NCBI GenBank assembly: GCA_964521865.1
Contig: CAZFTJ010000017.1
Location: 32,740-96,739, forward strand
DNA from: CAYSRJ01 sp964521865
Lineage (GTDB): Bacteria; Spirochaetota; B62-G9; DRHN01
Length of the DNA stretch: 64,000 nucleotides
Direction of reading: 5' to 3'
Both the position numbers and the translations under genes were made by a program. Below the pieces are notes generated by a model. The model did not search any database. It saw only the letters and a list, made by a program, of their open reading frames with translations, and was not told where the DNA came from. How positions within the stretch are numbered: the stretch's first letter is position 1; each line of letters opens with the position of its first letter. Positions 47,748 to 56,957 of this stretch are shown here, piece after piece.

Positions 47748-48848
47748 TCACCGGCTCAGCATATCGATAATTCTGAGCCCTCCGCTGCCGGAGGCGATGT
47801 AGCAGCAGGACCCGCTTACGGTAAAATCGACCGCGCCCGGCACTGAAACATCAATCACCTTCAGTGCTCCCTCGCTCGAGGCCATGTACGCGTAGTCGCC
47901 GAACACCTCGATAAAGTTGAAGTCATAGCTCATGCTCTGATTGGGGCTGTCCCAGGAGCCGATCACCTGCAGATAGGTGGGGCTCTCACTGTCGACATCG
48001 AATATTAAAAGTCCGTCATAGCCGGCTGCCGCATAAAGATAGGTGCCGGAAAGGGCGATATCCGATATCGTTATTCCTCCATACGAGTCGATCACCTGGA
48101 AAAAACTGCTGCTTTCAGGATCGATATCGACGATCTTTATCCCTCCCGTGTAGTCTGCAAGATATGCGCGGCTCCCGCGTACCGCTATTGAAAGCGCTTT
48201 TGTTGTCGGGCACGAACCTTTATCGGAAGGGGTTTCGGGAACGGTAATGTCGAGCACCTTGAGCTCTCCCGCACCATCTGCTACATAGGCATACTCCCCG
48301 CCGATTGCAATCCCGCCGGCATATTCGGTGTCGCATGACCCGGCAGGTTCCACTGTGCCGTCCTGTTTTACCCGGGCGATTTTAATTCCGTCTTCCGTAT
48401 CCGCGGCATATACATAGGAACCGCGTACGGCCACGTCGCGTACCCAGTCGTAGTACTGAGAAAAGTTGCAGGAGCCTGTCTGGACGAGACTCGATTTGTC
48501 TATCACTTTCAATCCGCCGTAACCGTCCGCAACGTACGCATAGGTATCGTCGATCTCCACATCCATCGCGAACGATGTACCTGCGCTCCCGGTATTGGTA
48601 AAATCGCTCCTGTTCAGCCGTATTATTCCGCCGTTGGAATCGGCAGCGTACACGTACGATTCGTCTGCGGCAACACCCTGCGCATACGAGCTCCCGTCTT
48701 CAGGCGAAAGAACGGTGATTTCCGGTCCAAGGGTGTCTTTTACCTGAAGGAGGTTCTTCTCATCGATCTGCCCCACGCACGATGCGAGTATCAGAAGCGG
48801 GAGCACCGGAAGAACCTGAACAAAAATACGTTTTTTTCTCTCTCGCAT
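47748..48848 (-). CDS. Beta-propeller (LVIVD-like) lipoprotein
   Basis: A 366-residue lipoprotein (lipobox LILASCVGQ) made almost entirely of propeller repeats: GVAADESYVYAADSNGGIIRL, VAVRGSYVYAADTEDGIKI, IAIGGEYAYVADGAGELKVL and so on, about seven blades. Its leader (GQIDEKNLLQVKD, then ITVLSPEDGSSYA) is a paralogue of the broken lipoprotein at 23300 (GQISEENVLQAQD, ITVFSPADGSSYA), but the Ig-like domain between leader and propeller is missing here. It is probably a surface protein of unknown function. Confidence 0.8.
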   Translation of the reverse strand: MRERKKRIFVQVLPVLPLLILASCVGQIDEKNLLQVKDTLGPEITVLSPEDGSSYAQGVAADESYVYAADSNGGIIRLNRSDFTNTGSAGTSFAMDVEIDDTYAYVADGYGGLKVIDKSSLVQTGSCNFSQYYDWVRDVAVRGSYVYAADTEDGIKIARVKQDGTVEPAGSCDTEYAGGIAIGGEYAYVADGAGELKVLDITVPETPSDKGSCPTTKALSIAVRGSRAYLADYTGGIKIVDIDPESSSFFQVIDSYGGITISDIALSGTYLYAAAGYDGLLIFDVDSESPTYLQVIGSWDSPNQSMSYDFNFIEVFGDYAYMASSEGALKVIDVSVPGAVDFTVSGSCCYIASGSGGLRIIDMLSR

Positions 48849-48956
48849 TTTTTTCTCCTCAATACCTCGTTCTGCGCTATTTTTGCACTATTTCTGCCTC
48901 AGATGAAAGCAGAACGCTCGATTACGCGTATACGAAATCTCCCGTATACTGCGGCA

Positions 48957-48983
48957 TTATCCGGAAGCGAAGCGCCCGGAAAA
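48957..48983. repeat. Degenerate family A hairpin
   Basis: TTATCCGGAAGCGAAGCG, then CCCGGAAAA; 27 bases like the two other copies but with a weakened right arm. Confidence 0.5.
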
Positions 48984-49208
48984 TATATTGAAATCAAGAA
49001 GATATGCAAAATCTGAGCATACTTTTTGTCATTCTCTCTACTATGATACAGCAAAAACCGGATTTCTCAACGAATTTGAAATGATGCACAGGCCTCTCTC
49101 CCTCGATGCGGGCATACAGCCGGACGAGCTTCATTAGACAGACCGCCGGTCGGCTGAACACGCCGGCAAAGCACATTCTTCCCGCAGCAGAGGTGTGAAA
49201 ATTACCGC

Positions 49209-49236
49209 TTGCGCAAAAGTATAAACCTGCTATACT
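49209..49236 (+). promoter_or_regulatory. Promoter of the ABC binding-protein gene
   Basis: TTGCGC and TATACT with 16-base spacing, 35 bases before the ATG. Confidence 0.6.
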
Positions 49237-49270
49237 ATCTGCGTTACCCATCTGAAAAGGAGGAACCCAT

Positions 49271-50284
49271 ATGAGAAAGTATCTTGTCTTTATTTTTATG
49301 TTGACGCTGTCGGTGTACCTCTGGGCCTTTCCCTTTGCAGGCGCCGGCAAGGCGCAGGCCGAGGTGCAGGGGAGCATCACTCTGTACACCTCCGAGACCC
49401 TGACGGATGTGCAGGACATAGCAAACGCGTTTATGAAACAGTTCAAAAAAACGAAGGTCGATATCTACCGGTCGGGGACGGTTGAGGTTACCGCAAAGCT
49501 GCAGGCTGAGATGCAGGCCGATTCGATACGCGCCGATGTTCTCTGGTTTGCGGATATGGCGGTATTCGAGGACCTGGGGAAGAAGGGGCTTCTTCTGAAG
49601 GTGGACCTGCCTGAGGCGAAAAACATCCCGCAGAAATTCATCTACATGGACGGAAAAGCCTACGAAGCCCGGCTGATCTACCAGATTATCGCCTACAACA
49701 CAACCAGGGTGAAGAAACCGGTATACGGCTGGGAAGATCTTCTCGATCCCGCATACAAAGGCAAGGTCGGCTCCGCAAGCGCGCTGTATTCCGGCGCCAC
49801 CCTCACGCAGGTAACCACACTGTCAAAGGACCCGAGCTTCGGCTGGGACTACTACAAAAAACTTGCCGCCAATGACTGCAAGATTGTGAAGGGAAACGGC
49901 GCTGTTGCCCGTAATGTGGCAACCGGTGAGTACTACATAGGCATCACCATAGATTTCATGGCCAGGGATCTGATCGAAAAGGGGTCGCCTGTTGCCTATG
50001 TGTACCAGAAGGATGGAGCAATCTACATTCCGACACCCATGGGGATCATCTCCAAATCCAAGAATCCAGAGCTTGCAAAGGCGTTTGTAAACTTTGTGCT
50101 CGGTGTGGAAGGACAGAAGGTTCTTGTCAGCCACGGGTATCTTCCTCTGAATAAAAATGTTCCTCTCCCGAAGGGCGTACCTTCTCCAGTGGATATCAAA
50201 ATACTGAAAACCGACTGGCAGTATCTGGAGCAGAACCGCGATGAGATCAGGAATAAGTGGGGAGAGATCATGGGTGTTATGTAA
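49271..50284 (+). CDS. ABC transporter substrate-binding protein, Fe(III)/2-AEP type
   Basis: A 337-residue periplasmic binding protein. The signal peptide (residues 1-30) ends near KAQAEVQG. ITLYTSETLTDVQDI, GTVEVTAKLQAEM and ADVLWFADMAVFEDL place it in the iron(III)/aminoethylphosphonate family, as does GWEDLLDPAYKGKVG and IDFMARDLIEKGSPV. Its own promoter and strong AAGGAGG ribosome site suit high expression. The permease and ATPase genes follow. Whether it binds ferric iron or a phosphonate is not readable here. Confidence 0.85.
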   Translation: MRKYLVFIFMLTLSVYLWAFPFAGAGKAQAEVQGSITLYTSETLTDVQDIANAFMKQFKKTKVDIYRSGTVEVTAKLQAEMQADSIRADVLWFADMAVFEDLGKKGLLLKVDLPEAKNIPQKFIYMDGKAYEARLIYQIIAYNTTRVKKPVYGWEDLLDPAYKGKVGSASALYSGATLTQVTTLSKDPSFGWDYYKKLAANDCKIVKGNGAVARNVATGEYYIGITIDFMARDLIEKGSPVAYVYQKDGAIYIPTPMGIISKSKNPELAKAFVNFVLGVEGQKVLVSHGYLPLNKNVPLPKGVPSPVDIKILKTDWQYLEQNRDEIRNKWGEIMGVM

Positions 50285-50366
50285 TGCCGCCGGTGAGCAC
50301 CATTGAAATAGAGTGTGTTCCGGGCAGCATGATTGTGCATGCGCCCCGCAGGGGGTGACATAAAGG

Positions 50367-50442
50367 ACGGGGGAGTTGTTTATAAAAAGGGGGCCTCCCA
50401 TAGAAGGGAGATTGCCTGTAAAAAGGTCTCCCCCGTTTTATT
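50367..50442 (+). terminator. Branched hairpin and T-rich tail between binding protein and permease
   Basis: ACGGGGGAG (50367-50375) pairs with CTCCCCCGT (50428-50436), enclosing an inner CTCCC-ATAGAA-GGGAG hairpin, and is followed by TTTATTTTA. It probably ends most transcripts after the binding-protein gene and lets some reach the permease. Confidence 0.65.
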
Positions 50443-50470
50443 TTATAGTAGACGGAGCGTTTTGTGCGTG

Positions 50471-52138
50471 ATGTTCAGACGGTCGATGTTCGCGCTTCTG
50501 ATATTTTTTTTTCTGGCCGTTTTATTCGTGTACCCTTTCAGCAAGCTCTTTATAATCGGGTTTGCCCGGGAGGGCAGCCCCACCTTCCGCAATCTGGGTG
50601 AGATACTCGGTAAAACAACCAACCTCATCGCCCTGTGGCATACCGTTTATGTCGCGGTGTTTGTAACGGTTATCGCGGTTTTTACAGGGGTTGTTCTCTC
50701 CTGGCTCGTAACCAGGACGAACGTATACCTCAAAAAATTCTTCAGGGTCATACTCATCGTCCCCTATCTCATCCCGCCTTTTATCAGCGCGTTTGCATGG
50801 ATGCAGCTCTTGAGCCCTGTCGGCTACTTCAACAAGGTGCTGATGGACCTCTTCGGTCTGGAAAACCCGCCGATCGATATATACGGACAGTACGGCATAA
50901 TTATCGTATCGGCAATCTACACATACCCTCTGGTCTATATCAGCATAACCAGGGCTTTCGAGCGGATGGATCCCACGTTTGAAGAAGCGGCGAGAATATC
51001 CGGTGCCGGCAAGCTGAGGGTCATCAGGGATATTACCCTTCCGGTGATGCTTCCGGCGGTCGGCGGAGCTGCCGTTATCGTGTTTGTGACATCCTCGTCG
51101 ATGTTCGGTATTCCCGCGATACTCGGTATTCCGAAAGGCTACCTGGTGCTGACGACGAAGATATTCATCTATATCGGAAGCTATGGAACCAAGCACAACT
51201 TCAACCTCGCGTCCGCAATGTCGATGCTTTTGATTGCAATCGGCGTCGTCGGGCTTTTTATTCAGAACTTCGTGACTCGCAGGGAAAAGTTTGCGGTCAT
51301 CACGGGAAAGGCCTCCGGGTTTTCGGTGATCGACCCCGAAGCGTTCCGGATACCGGCCGCGGTTATCGTTGCACTATTCATTCTCTTTGTCATCGTCGCG
51401 CCGATTGCAGCCATAATCGTGACCTCGATCACAAAGGCGCTCGGACTCGCGCCGAAATTCGACAATTTCACCCTGGGAAATTTCAAATACGTTCTTTTCA
51501 GCGTACCGGTCGTATGGCGCGCATTCAGAAACAGCTTCTTTCTCGCAGTGACCGTTCCTTCGATCACTGTTTTTCTTTCAATCATTTTCACCTATGCCGC
51601 CCGCTACACGGAAATACGGGGAAGGAGGCTGATAGACTACATCGTCAGCGCGCCCTACGCGATACCGGGCACAGTTATCGGTCTTTCGATGATTCTCGCG
51701 TGGATCAAGCCGGTGCTCGGCGTGTCCATCTACGATACCATATGGATAATAATGATTGCGTATATCGCCCGGTTTATGATTTTTCCCATGCGCACGGTAA
51801 GCGCGTCGTTCAAGCAGATCGACAACTCGCTCACCGAGGCGGCGCAGATAGCGGGCGCTTCACGGAAAAAAGCCGTCATGGACATACTGATTCCGCTGAT
51901 AAAACCGGGAATATTTTCAGGCTGGTTTCTGGTGTTCATGCCCGCCCTCACCGAGCTGACCCTGTCCATACTCCTCTATTCGGCGGGAAGGGAGACGATA
52001 GGGGTGACGGTGTACAATATGACCCAGGAGGGGCTGGTGCTCGAAACGAGCGCCCTCTCGCTTATTCTCATTGCGGTGGTTTTATCTTTGAACCTTATTG
52101 TAAGAAGGGCCTCCAGGGGGAGGATAAGCCCGGTGTGA
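50471..52138 (+). CDS. ABC transporter permease, FbpB type (fused pair)
   Basis: A 555-residue permease with two binding-protein-dependent transport domains in one chain, about 12 membrane spans. EAA motifs are EEAARISGAGKLRVIRDITL and EAAQIAGASRKKAVMDILI, with Gly and Pro at the usual places. This fused layout is typical of iron(III) (FbpB) importers. I chose the ATG at 50471 (a GTG lies just before it at 50468); the frame opens at 50333 but crosses the hairpin. Confidence 0.88.
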   Translation: MFRRSMFALLIFFFLAVLFVYPFSKLFIIGFAREGSPTFRNLGEILGKTTNLIALWHTVYVAVFVTVIAVFTGVVLSWLVTRTNVYLKKFFRVILIVPYLIPPFISAFAWMQLLSPVGYFNKVLMDLFGLENPPIDIYGQYGIIIVSAIYTYPLVYISITRAFERMDPTFEEAARISGAGKLRVIRDITLPVMLPAVGGAAVIVFVTSSSMFGIPAILGIPKGYLVLTTKIFIYIGSYGTKHNFNLASAMSMLLIAIGVVGLFIQNFVTRREKFAVITGKASGFSVIDPEAFRIPAAVIVALFILFVIVAPIAAIIVTSITKALGLAPKFDNFTLGNFKYVLFSVPVVWRAFRNSFFLAVTVPSITVFLSIIFTYAARYTEIRGRRLIDYIVSAPYAIPGTVIGLSMILAWIKPVLGVSIYDTIWIIMIAYIARFMIFPMRTVSASFKQIDNSLTEAAQIAGASRKKAVMDILIPLIKPGIFSGWFLVFMPALTELTLSILLYSAGRETIGVTVYNMTQEGLVLETSALSLILIAVVLSLNLIVRRASRGRISPV

Positions 52139-52333
52139 GTGATTCTACCGGCTGGGGTGAGTATAAACGCCGCGATTGCCGGGCGTTCTGCCGGATTGCC
52201 CCGGGAAGGCGCCCGACTCTCATGCCCGGATGACGACGGTTATATTGTTAAAGGTGCAGGGCATTGCGGGCGTTCCGGCCGGCGTTTTAAAAGGGCGGGC
52301 GGTATAAAACCATAGTCCAAACCGAGGTGCTGT

Positions 52334-53389
52334 ATGGCGGAAGTTGTGCTGCAGAACGTGACAAAGAAGTACGGGGAGGTAACGGCGGTGTCGGATTTCT
52401 CGATAGAGATAGCCGACGGCGAGTTTTTCACCCTGCTCGGCCCGTCCGGGTGCGGCAAAACCACTCTGCTTCGCTGTATTGCGGGTTTTATCCGCGTTAC
52501 CGGGGGTAAAATATTTATCGGAATGCGTCTCGTTTCTTCCGGTGACCAGAGAAACTTTGTGGCGCCGGAGAAGAGGAACCTGGGTATGGTGTTTCAATCA
52601 TATGCCGTATGGCCGCATATGACTGTGTTCGGCAACGTCGGTTATCCTCTCAAGATAAAGAAGTTTTCGGAAAAGGAGATAAAAACCCGCGTCCGAAAGA
52701 CCCTCCGGCTTCTGAAGCTCGAAGATTACGAGAAGAGGTATCCCCATGAGCTGTCCGGTGGTCAGCAGCAGAGAGTCGCTCTCGGACGGGCCCTGATCAT
52801 GGACCCCGAGGTCCTGCTTCTCGACGAGCCCCTCTCAAACCTGGACGCCAAGCTCAGGGAGGAGATGCGTTTTGAGCTCAAAGAGCTTCAGGACAGGATC
52901 GGCGTAACCATCGTGTATGTCACGCACGACCAGAGTGAAGCGATGGTGATGTCCAGGCGAATTGCGGTGATGAGTGAAGGCCGCATCCGGCAGGTCGGCA
53001 CACCTTTTGAAATCTACAACGCCCCCGAGGAGGTATTCGTCGCCTCATTCATCGGAAAGTCCAATTTTATATCAGGCGAGGTGGTGGATGTAAAAAACAG
53101 GGTCTGTCACGTGAAGATCGGCGACAGCATCGTTGAAATCGAGAGCAGACAGAAACCGGAGAACAAAAACATCACCATCATGGTCAGACACCACAATGTT
53201 GAGCTTTCGAAAAAAAGGCTTCCCAACAGTATGCCTGCCAGGGTAAAGATACCGACCTATCTGGGAGACCAGTTCGTCTACAGCCTTGAAGTCGGCAATA
53301 CAACGGTCATGGCCCGGTCGGATACGGGCTGCCGCTTCAAAGAGGATGAAAATATCTTTATTCGCCTGCGGGACCCGGTAATTTTTTAA
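52334..53389 (+). CDS. ABC transporter ATPase, FbpC/PotA type
   Basis: A 351-residue ATPase that drives the importer. GPSGCGKTTLLR (Walker A, residues 37-48), FQSYAVWPHM (Q loop), LSGGQQQRVALGRAL (signature), LLLDEPLSNLDAKLRE (Walker B and D loop) and VTHDQSEAM (H loop) are intact. The C-terminal 110 residues are a TOBE-type regulatory domain. The gap of 195 bases to the permease shows no gene or terminator. Confidence 0.92.
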   Translation: MAEVVLQNVTKKYGEVTAVSDFSIEIADGEFFTLLGPSGCGKTTLLRCIAGFIRVTGGKIFIGMRLVSSGDQRNFVAPEKRNLGMVFQSYAVWPHMTVFGNVGYPLKIKKFSEKEIKTRVRKTLRLLKLEDYEKRYPHELSGGQQQRVALGRALIMDPEVLLLDEPLSNLDAKLREEMRFELKELQDRIGVTIVYVTHDQSEAMVMSRRIAVMSEGRIRQVGTPFEIYNAPEEVFVASFIGKSNFISGEVVDVKNRVCHVKIGDSIVEIESRQKPENKNITIMVRHHNVELSKKRLPNSMPARVKIPTYLGDQFVYSLEVGNTTVMARSDTGCRFKEDENIFIRLRDPVIF

Positions 53390-53402
53390 TGAAAATCAGT
53401 AT

Positions 53403-54535
53403 TTATCCCTGATAGCTGATTCTGTAGATGACGCCCGCCCGATCGTCGGAGAGAAGAAGCGACCCGTCCGGCAGCTGAAGCAGCGCGACCGGCCTCCCCC
53501 ATGCCTCGCTTCCGTCGAGCCATCCCTCGGCGAACACGTCGTACCCGACTGCTCTATCGCCTTCCAGAGTCACCGTGGTGACCCGGTACCCTATCGGTAC
53601 GCTCCGGTTCCATGAGCCGTGTTCGGCGATGAAGATCCTGCTGCGGTAGGCGTCGGGAAACATGGCGCCCGTGTAGAAGAGCATGCCCAGCGCCGCGACG
53701 TGCGGTCCGAGCTCTGCCGCCGGCGCTTGAAAGTTTTCCGACGGGCGGCGTGCCCAGTACTGAGGGTCTTCGATGTTTTTCCCGTGCAGGTAGGGAAACC
53801 CGAAGTGCAGGCCGGGAACGGGAGCGTGGTTCAGCTCGTCAGGCGGAATATTGTCGCCCATCCAGTCACGCCCGTTGTCGGTAAACCAGAGCTCCTTCGT
53901 GACCGGGTGCCAGTCGAACCCCACGCTGTTTCTGACGCCCCGTGCAGCCACTTCGAGCCCGGTGCCGTTCGGATTAATACGCGTAATCGTGCCGTAGAGC
54001 GTGCCGCGTTTATCGCACACATTGCACGGCATGCCGACCGGTACGTACAGCATGCCGTCCGGGCCGAATGCGATGTATTTCCAGCCGTGCGCCCTGTCCG
54101 ACGGAAATGCGTCGTTCACGACGACGGGTTCCGGCGGGTCGGACAGACGTGATTCAATATCGTCGTATCGCAGAATACGGTTCACCTCGGCGACGTAGAG
54201 CGCGCCGTTTCGAAAAGCAACGCCGTTCGGCAAGTTCAGACCTCTGGCAATGACTACACCCTGTCGGCTTTATAATCGCCGTTCTCGTCCCTGACTGCGT
54301 ATACCCTGCCGCCGCCGCTGCTCAGAGTGCCGACGAAAACGGTTCCTCCGGTTCCGAGCGCCATGGACCGCGCGTTTGCGACCTTTCGGGCGTAGAGAGA
54401 TATCCTGAAGCCTTCCGGAAGTTTGATCTTTTCGAGCTCGACGCCCTGTGCGTTGGCCTCACGCGCCTTCATGGAGCTGAAAAGTATCAGAACCGCAACG
54501 AACATGTATGAAAAAAATCGTCTTGTTAATCGCAT
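53403..54535 (-). pseudogene. Sorbosone-dehydrogenase-like (PQQ) propeller protein, frameshifted
   Basis: A soluble glucose/sorbosone dehydrogenase-type propeller split by one frameshift. From the ATG at 54535 a signal peptide and VELEKIKLPEGFRISLYARK run to a TAG near 54254-54256; reading resumes one base earlier as VVIARGLNLPNGVAFRNGALY and continues to 53403 (GVRNSVGFDWHPVTKELWF, IAEHGSWNRSVPIGYRV). Both halves are otherwise undamaged, so the loss is recent or a sequencing error. If whole, it would be a periplasmic or lipid-free exported sugar-oxidising or scaffolding propeller of about 376 residues. Confidence 0.8.
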
Positions 54536-54640
54536 AAAAATCCACCCTTTGTGTTATTTAAAATATAAGAATAATATAATACTCTTATTGAACGAGGAAA
54601 CGATTGAATGAGATTATAATGAGACTATCCGGTAGGGATA

Positions 54641-55786
54641 TTATACAAGCTCGAACTTGCGCTCGATGATCGCCTTCGTGTGCTTGATGAGCTCGCTGAC
54701 GAGCCTCTTTTCTGGAAGGGATTTGAAGGGCTTGCCGTTTTTGAAGAGCACCCCCGTTTTGTTGTTCCGTCCTGCAATGCCGATGTCGGCGTTTCTGGCT
54801 TCGCCGGGGCCGTTTACGTTGCACCCCATCACAGCGACTGAAATTCCGCCGATATCCTCGAGCTTTTTACCCTCGCTGTTGAACTGCTCTTCCAGCGTCT
54901 TCATCCTTTTATCGATCTCCCGGGTGATGTGAAGGAGGTCGAGCCTGCACCGCCCGCAGGTCGGGCAGGAGATGATGGTGTATCCTTTGGGGAAGAGCTT
55001 GCACGAGCCGAGGATCTTTATGGCAAAGAGAATGGATTTCTGGAGGGATTCGAGGCGGTGCCCTGTATCGCGTTGCCCTGTAGTATCCTCATACGGTATC
55101 AAAAGAACATCCCCGATCCGCTCATGAAACAGGCTGCCGAGTGAAAGGGAGTTGTGAATCAGGCTGCGCTCGCGTCCGGGCTTCGTCGCCATCGATACCA
55201 CGTGCCGCGTCCCGAAACGGTTTTTGACAAAACGGCTCACATTGAAGAGGAGTACCGGGTCCGAGTGATGGATATGAAGGTATATGTTGTCGATGCCCTC
55301 TTTTTTCAAAGCATCCACTGCACCGACGGTTTCGTTCACCGAAGAGAAAAACGCCTCCGGAATACCCGGTTCAGCATCCGCGGGCGCCGCATGTTCGTGC
55401 CCTGCATCCGCCGATCCATGGCCTCCCTCCCTATCGTCCGAGCCGGCATCTGCCGCTTTGATATCCGCCAGAAGAAAAACACCGGTGCCCTTTTGCAAAA
55501 GCGTCGTTTTATACTCGGCAAGCAAAGACGCCCACGCAGGACGAACCGCAATACCCCGGGCGCCGGTATCGAGCACCTCGCCGATCAGGGACGGATCCTG
55601 TACGACGGCAATCACGGAAAGAGGGGTTTCGGAAGCGAGCGTACCGCACAGGTCGACAGAGCTGCGGTCGGATACATCCATCCATACCGCTGAAACAGAG
55701 TTATCGGCCGTGTACCGGGCTGCCTCGAGGCAGGCGTCTGTACCCGGTTTTCCCTTTATATACAGATGTATGGAAATTGCATTCAC
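54641..55786 (-). CDS. IspG (GcpE) second barrel plus 4Fe-4S domain, split-off half
   Basis: A 381-residue protein that carries the part missing from the ispG gene at 45928. The last 120 residues are the IspG 4Fe-4S domain: ISCPTCGRCRLDLL and VMGCNVNGPGEARNADIGI supply the three cysteines and the glutamate ligand. The first 260 residues read as a degenerate copy of the IspG barrel (ETPLSVIAVVQDPSLIGEVL, GIAVRPAWASL, DNIYLHIHHSDP, SLGSLFHERIGDVLLIPYE), matching the extra A* domain of plant, chlamydial and some spirochaete IspG. It contains a Gly/Asp/His-rich insert (residues about 115-140). It has its own promoter. Confidence 0.9.
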   Translation of the reverse strand: MNAISIHLYIKGKPGTDACLEAARYTADNSVSAVWMDVSDRSSVDLCGTLASETPLSVIAVVQDPSLIGEVLDTGARGIAVRPAWASLLAEYKTTLLQKGTGVFLLADIKAADAGSDDREGGHGSADAGHEHAAPADAEPGIPEAFFSSVNETVGAVDALKKEGIDNIYLHIHHSDPVLLFNVSRFVKNRFGTRHVVSMATKPGRERSLIHNSLSLGSLFHERIGDVLLIPYEDTTGQRDTGHRLESLQKSILFAIKILGSCKLFPKGYTIISCPTCGRCRLDLLHITREIDKRMKTLEEQFNSEGKKLEDIGGISVAVMGCNVNGPGEARNADIGIAGRNNKTGVLFKNGKPFKSLPEKRLVSELIKHTKAIIERKFELV

Positions 55787-55814
55787 TGCTTTTCTCGATA
55801 CTCTTTATAGACTC

Positions 55815-55843
55815 ATAATAGTAAAAATATAGAGCAGTTTCAA
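55815..55843 (-). promoter_or_regulatory. Promoter of the IspG C-terminal gene
   Basis: TTGAAA (55843-55838) and TATTAT (55820-55815), 17-base spacer, minus strand, 29 bases before the ATG at 55786. Confidence 0.65.
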
Positions 55844-55893
55844 TAGAAATAACAGGGAAATACAAATGAAATTGTGGATACACGCTCGAATAT

Positions 55894-55922
55894 TTTACAT
55901 TTGCCCGGTATTTCATTATAAT
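55894..55922 (+). promoter_or_regulatory. Promoter of the dehydrogenase gene at 56028
   Basis: TTTACA and a perfect TATAAT with 17-base spacing. Confidence 0.6.
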
Positions 55923-56027
55923 TTCATTATATATTGAAGATGCGCCGCACGCACTGTATAAAGCGGTATTGAGCTGCGGCCATACTGCCGGCGCACGTGT
56001 CGGCGGATATACGGAGGAGGAGGCATC

Positions 56028-56915
56028 ATGGAAAAGTTACGGGTTGGGTGGATCGGAACCGGCGTGATGGGAAACCCGATGTGCGGGCACATTATGGATG
56101 GTGGGCATACCGTGTCTCTCACAACGAGAACGAAATCAAAGGCCGAAGAGCTCATCGAGAAAGGCGCGAGCTGGTGCAGGACCCCGCGGGCAGTGGCGGC
56201 GCAGTCAGAAATCGTGTTCACCATGGTGTCCTACCCCCGAGATGTCGAGGCGGTCATTCTCGGGGACGACGGCGTGCTGGCCGGTTTGCAGAAAGGAAGC
56301 ATCGTAGTCGACATGACGACGAGCAGCCCCAACCTGGCGAAGCAAATATACAATGAGGCGAAGGCAGCCGGGATTCACGCACTCGATGCGCCTGTTTCAG
56401 GAGGGGATATCGGAGCCCGCAGCGCGGCGCTGTCGATCATGTGCGGCGGAGAGAAAGAAGTCTTTAAAACGGTTTTGCCGCTCTTTCAGCTCATGGGCAA
56501 AAACATCACCTACATGGGAGAGGCGGGAAGCGGCCAGCACACGAAGATGGTCAACCAGATTCACATAGCCACGACCATGATCGGGGCGGTGGAATGTCTC
56601 CTCTACGCATACAGAGCAGGGCTCGACCCGGAGCAGGTCATCAGGGCGATCGGGAGCGGCGCTGCGGGAAGCTGGACCATCAACAACCTGGGGCCCCGCA
56701 TCGTTGCACGAAATTTCGACCCGGGCTTCTTTATCGAGCATTTTATCAAGGATATGGGTATCGCCCTCGAGGAGGCGAAGAGGATGAACCTCTGTCTTCC
56801 GGGTCTTTCCCTTGCGCACCAGTTCTACATATCGGCGAAGGCGCTCGGGTTGGGCAGGCAGGGAACCCACGCCCTGGCCCTGGTATTCGAAAAGATGAAC
56901 GGCATAACGCGTTAA
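56028..56915 (+). CDS. Beta-hydroxyacid dehydrogenase (3-hydroxyisobutyrate type)
   Basis: A 295-residue NAD(P)-dependent oxidoreductase. The Rossmann loop is WIGTGVMGNPMCGHI; DAPVSGGDIGARSAAL binds substrate; the catalytic lysine is in GSGQHTKMVNQ. Arg at the second-strand end (TTRTKSKAEEL) suggests NADPH. The family includes tartronate semialdehyde, glyoxylate/succinic semialdehyde and 3-hydroxyisobutyrate reductases; the substrate is not clear. It has a strong promoter and ribosome site (GGAGGAGGAGG) and stands alone. Confidence 0.9.
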   Translation: MEKLRVGWIGTGVMGNPMCGHIMDGGHTVSLTTRTKSKAEELIEKGASWCRTPRAVAAQSEIVFTMVSYPRDVEAVILGDDGVLAGLQKGSIVVDMTTSSPNLAKQIYNEAKAAGIHALDAPVSGGDIGARSAALSIMCGGEKEVFKTVLPLFQLMGKNITYMGEAGSGQHTKMVNQIHIATTMIGAVECLLYAYRAGLDPEQVIRAIGSGAAGSWTINNLGPRIVARNFDPGFFIEHFIKDMGIALEEAKRMNLCLPGLSLAHQFYISAKALGLGRQGTHALALVFEKMNGITR

Positions 56916-56957
56916 CCTGTATGCAATCTCCTGTCGGCACGCTCCGCTCTACTTCGG

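Larger units (their letters stand above)
48849..49270. other. Divergent gene-free stretch
   Basis: 422 bases between the propeller lipoprotein and the ABC binding protein. It holds a degenerate family A hairpin at 48957-48983 and the promoter at 49209-49236. I see no gene; an antisense ORF reaching into 49446 is rejected. Confidence 0.5.

Noticed and set aside
48994..49446. 150-residue minus-strand ORF ahead of the ABC binding protein
   Set aside because: It covers the promoter and signal-peptide region of the real gene and has no recognisable features.
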